A stretch of DNA of 13,863 nt, taken from NCBI GenBank assembly GCA_031257135.1, contig JAIRPH010000058.1, forward strand, positions 1 to 13,863, in the 5' to 3' direction. This DNA comes from Spirochaetaceae bacterium. Lineage in GTDB: Bacteria > Spirochaetota > Spirochaetia > Treponematales > Breznakiellaceae. The notes below the pieces were generated by a model. It was given only the letters and a program-made list of their open reading frames with translations. It did not search any database and was not told the DNA's origin. Position 1 is the first letter of the stretch. Every line of letters begins with the position of its first letter. A program made the position numbers and the translations under genes. Shown here piece after piece: positions 13,708-13,863 of this stretch.

Positions 13708-13790
13708 GGGCAGAGACCTTTTCTTGACCGCCTATCGCTGAGGGCGTATACTCGCTTTTAAGGAGAAATATATGCGGACTTTGGTTGCGC
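13708..13790 (+). repeat. Right copy of the ~84-bp direct repeat
   Basis: Matches 12879-12962 apart from one base change and a missing T. This copy keeps an intact AAGGAG ribosome site and leads into a continuing gene. A 19-bp degenerate unit of the upstream array abuts and overlaps its left end. Confidence 0.95.
13724..13752 (+). promoter_or_regulatory. Promoter of the caspase-like gene
   Basis: TTGACC (13724-13729), 17-bp spacer and TATACT (13747-13752), identical to the left copy. The -10 box is 19 bp from the ATG, and AAGGAG (13760-13765) lies 6 bp before it, so the transcript has a short leader. Confidence 0.7.
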
Positions 13791-13863
13791 TGATTTTGGT
13801 TTTTGCCGGTACGGTTGGGGTTTTCCCGCAGGAGAAGTACGCGCTGGTCATCGGGAACGCGAA
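13772..13863 (+). CDS. Secreted caspase-like (peptidase C14) protein, N-terminus only
   Basis: Only the first 30 codons are in the window. Residues 1-19 form a signal peptide (MRTLVALILVFAGTVGVFP), followed by QEKYALVIGNA, the typical opening strand of bacterial caspase-domain (C14) proteins, which often read ALVIGN. The catalytic His and Cys would be beyond the edge. An ideal AAGGAG and a strong promoter precede it. The caspase call rests on about ten residues plus the signal peptide. Confidence 0.6.
   Translation, partial: MRTLVALILVFAGTVGVFPQEKYALVIGNA

Overview
The window most likely comes from a spirochaete of the Treponema group, perhaps a gut-associated one. This is inferred from overall protein character, moderate GC with AT-rich islands, and the mix of housekeeping and toxin-antitoxin genes. 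No rRNA or other taxonomic marker is present, so the placement is tentative. I found no tRNA, rRNA, transposase, integrase or CRISPR array.

Layout. (1) Positions 1-2024 hold the edge of a ketosynthase-type biosynthetic cluster: a truncated beta-ketoacyl-ACP synthase and a DUF3261-like lipoprotein on the minus strand, and a phosphopantetheinyl transferase on the plus strand. The lipoprotein and transferase start codons overlap on opposite strands at one CATG. The combination resembles part of an aryl-polyene-type cluster. (2) 2065-3498 is a soluble chemoreceptor with a C-terminal CZB zinc-binding domain. (3) 3499-3953 has no convincing gene and carries nine tandem 21-bp repeats. (4) 3954-4692 is an AT-rich MntA/HepT-type toxin-antitoxin pair on the minus strand. 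(5) 4859-6478 encodes an aldo/keto reductase and a DUF554 membrane protein. (6) 6509-7912 (minus) encodes a hendecad coiled-coil repeat protein followed by an AraC-family regulator. (7) 8071-12639 (plus) is a run of a CBM9-like protein, MurC, YicC-type endoribonuclease, a CmkB-like cytidylate kinase and a MutY-like glycosylase that lacks the iron-sulfur cysteines. (8) 12640-13863 is the most unusual part. A hairpin-rich stretch leads into five 23-bp repeats, a strong promoter and the first six codons of a gene. A MazF/antitoxin pair follows on the opposite strand, and then nearly the same promoter and six codons appear again, this time continuing into a secreted caspase-like (C14) protein cut by the window edge.

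How the parts fit. The transferase would activate the acyl carrier protein used by the ketosynthase. MurC, YicC, cytidylate kinase and the glycosylase look co-transcribed, and YicC starts inside the murC stop codon. Two unrelated toxin-antitoxin modules each have the antitoxin first and a toxin that appears to use a TTG start. A recurrent promoter design also stands out. Four genes have a TTGnnn box, a 17-bp spacer, a TAnnnT box and exactly 6 bp before the ATG, and a fifth has the same total distance. This predicts transcripts that start at or next to the start codon and have no leader, whereas other genes in the window have ordinary Shine-Dalgarno sites.
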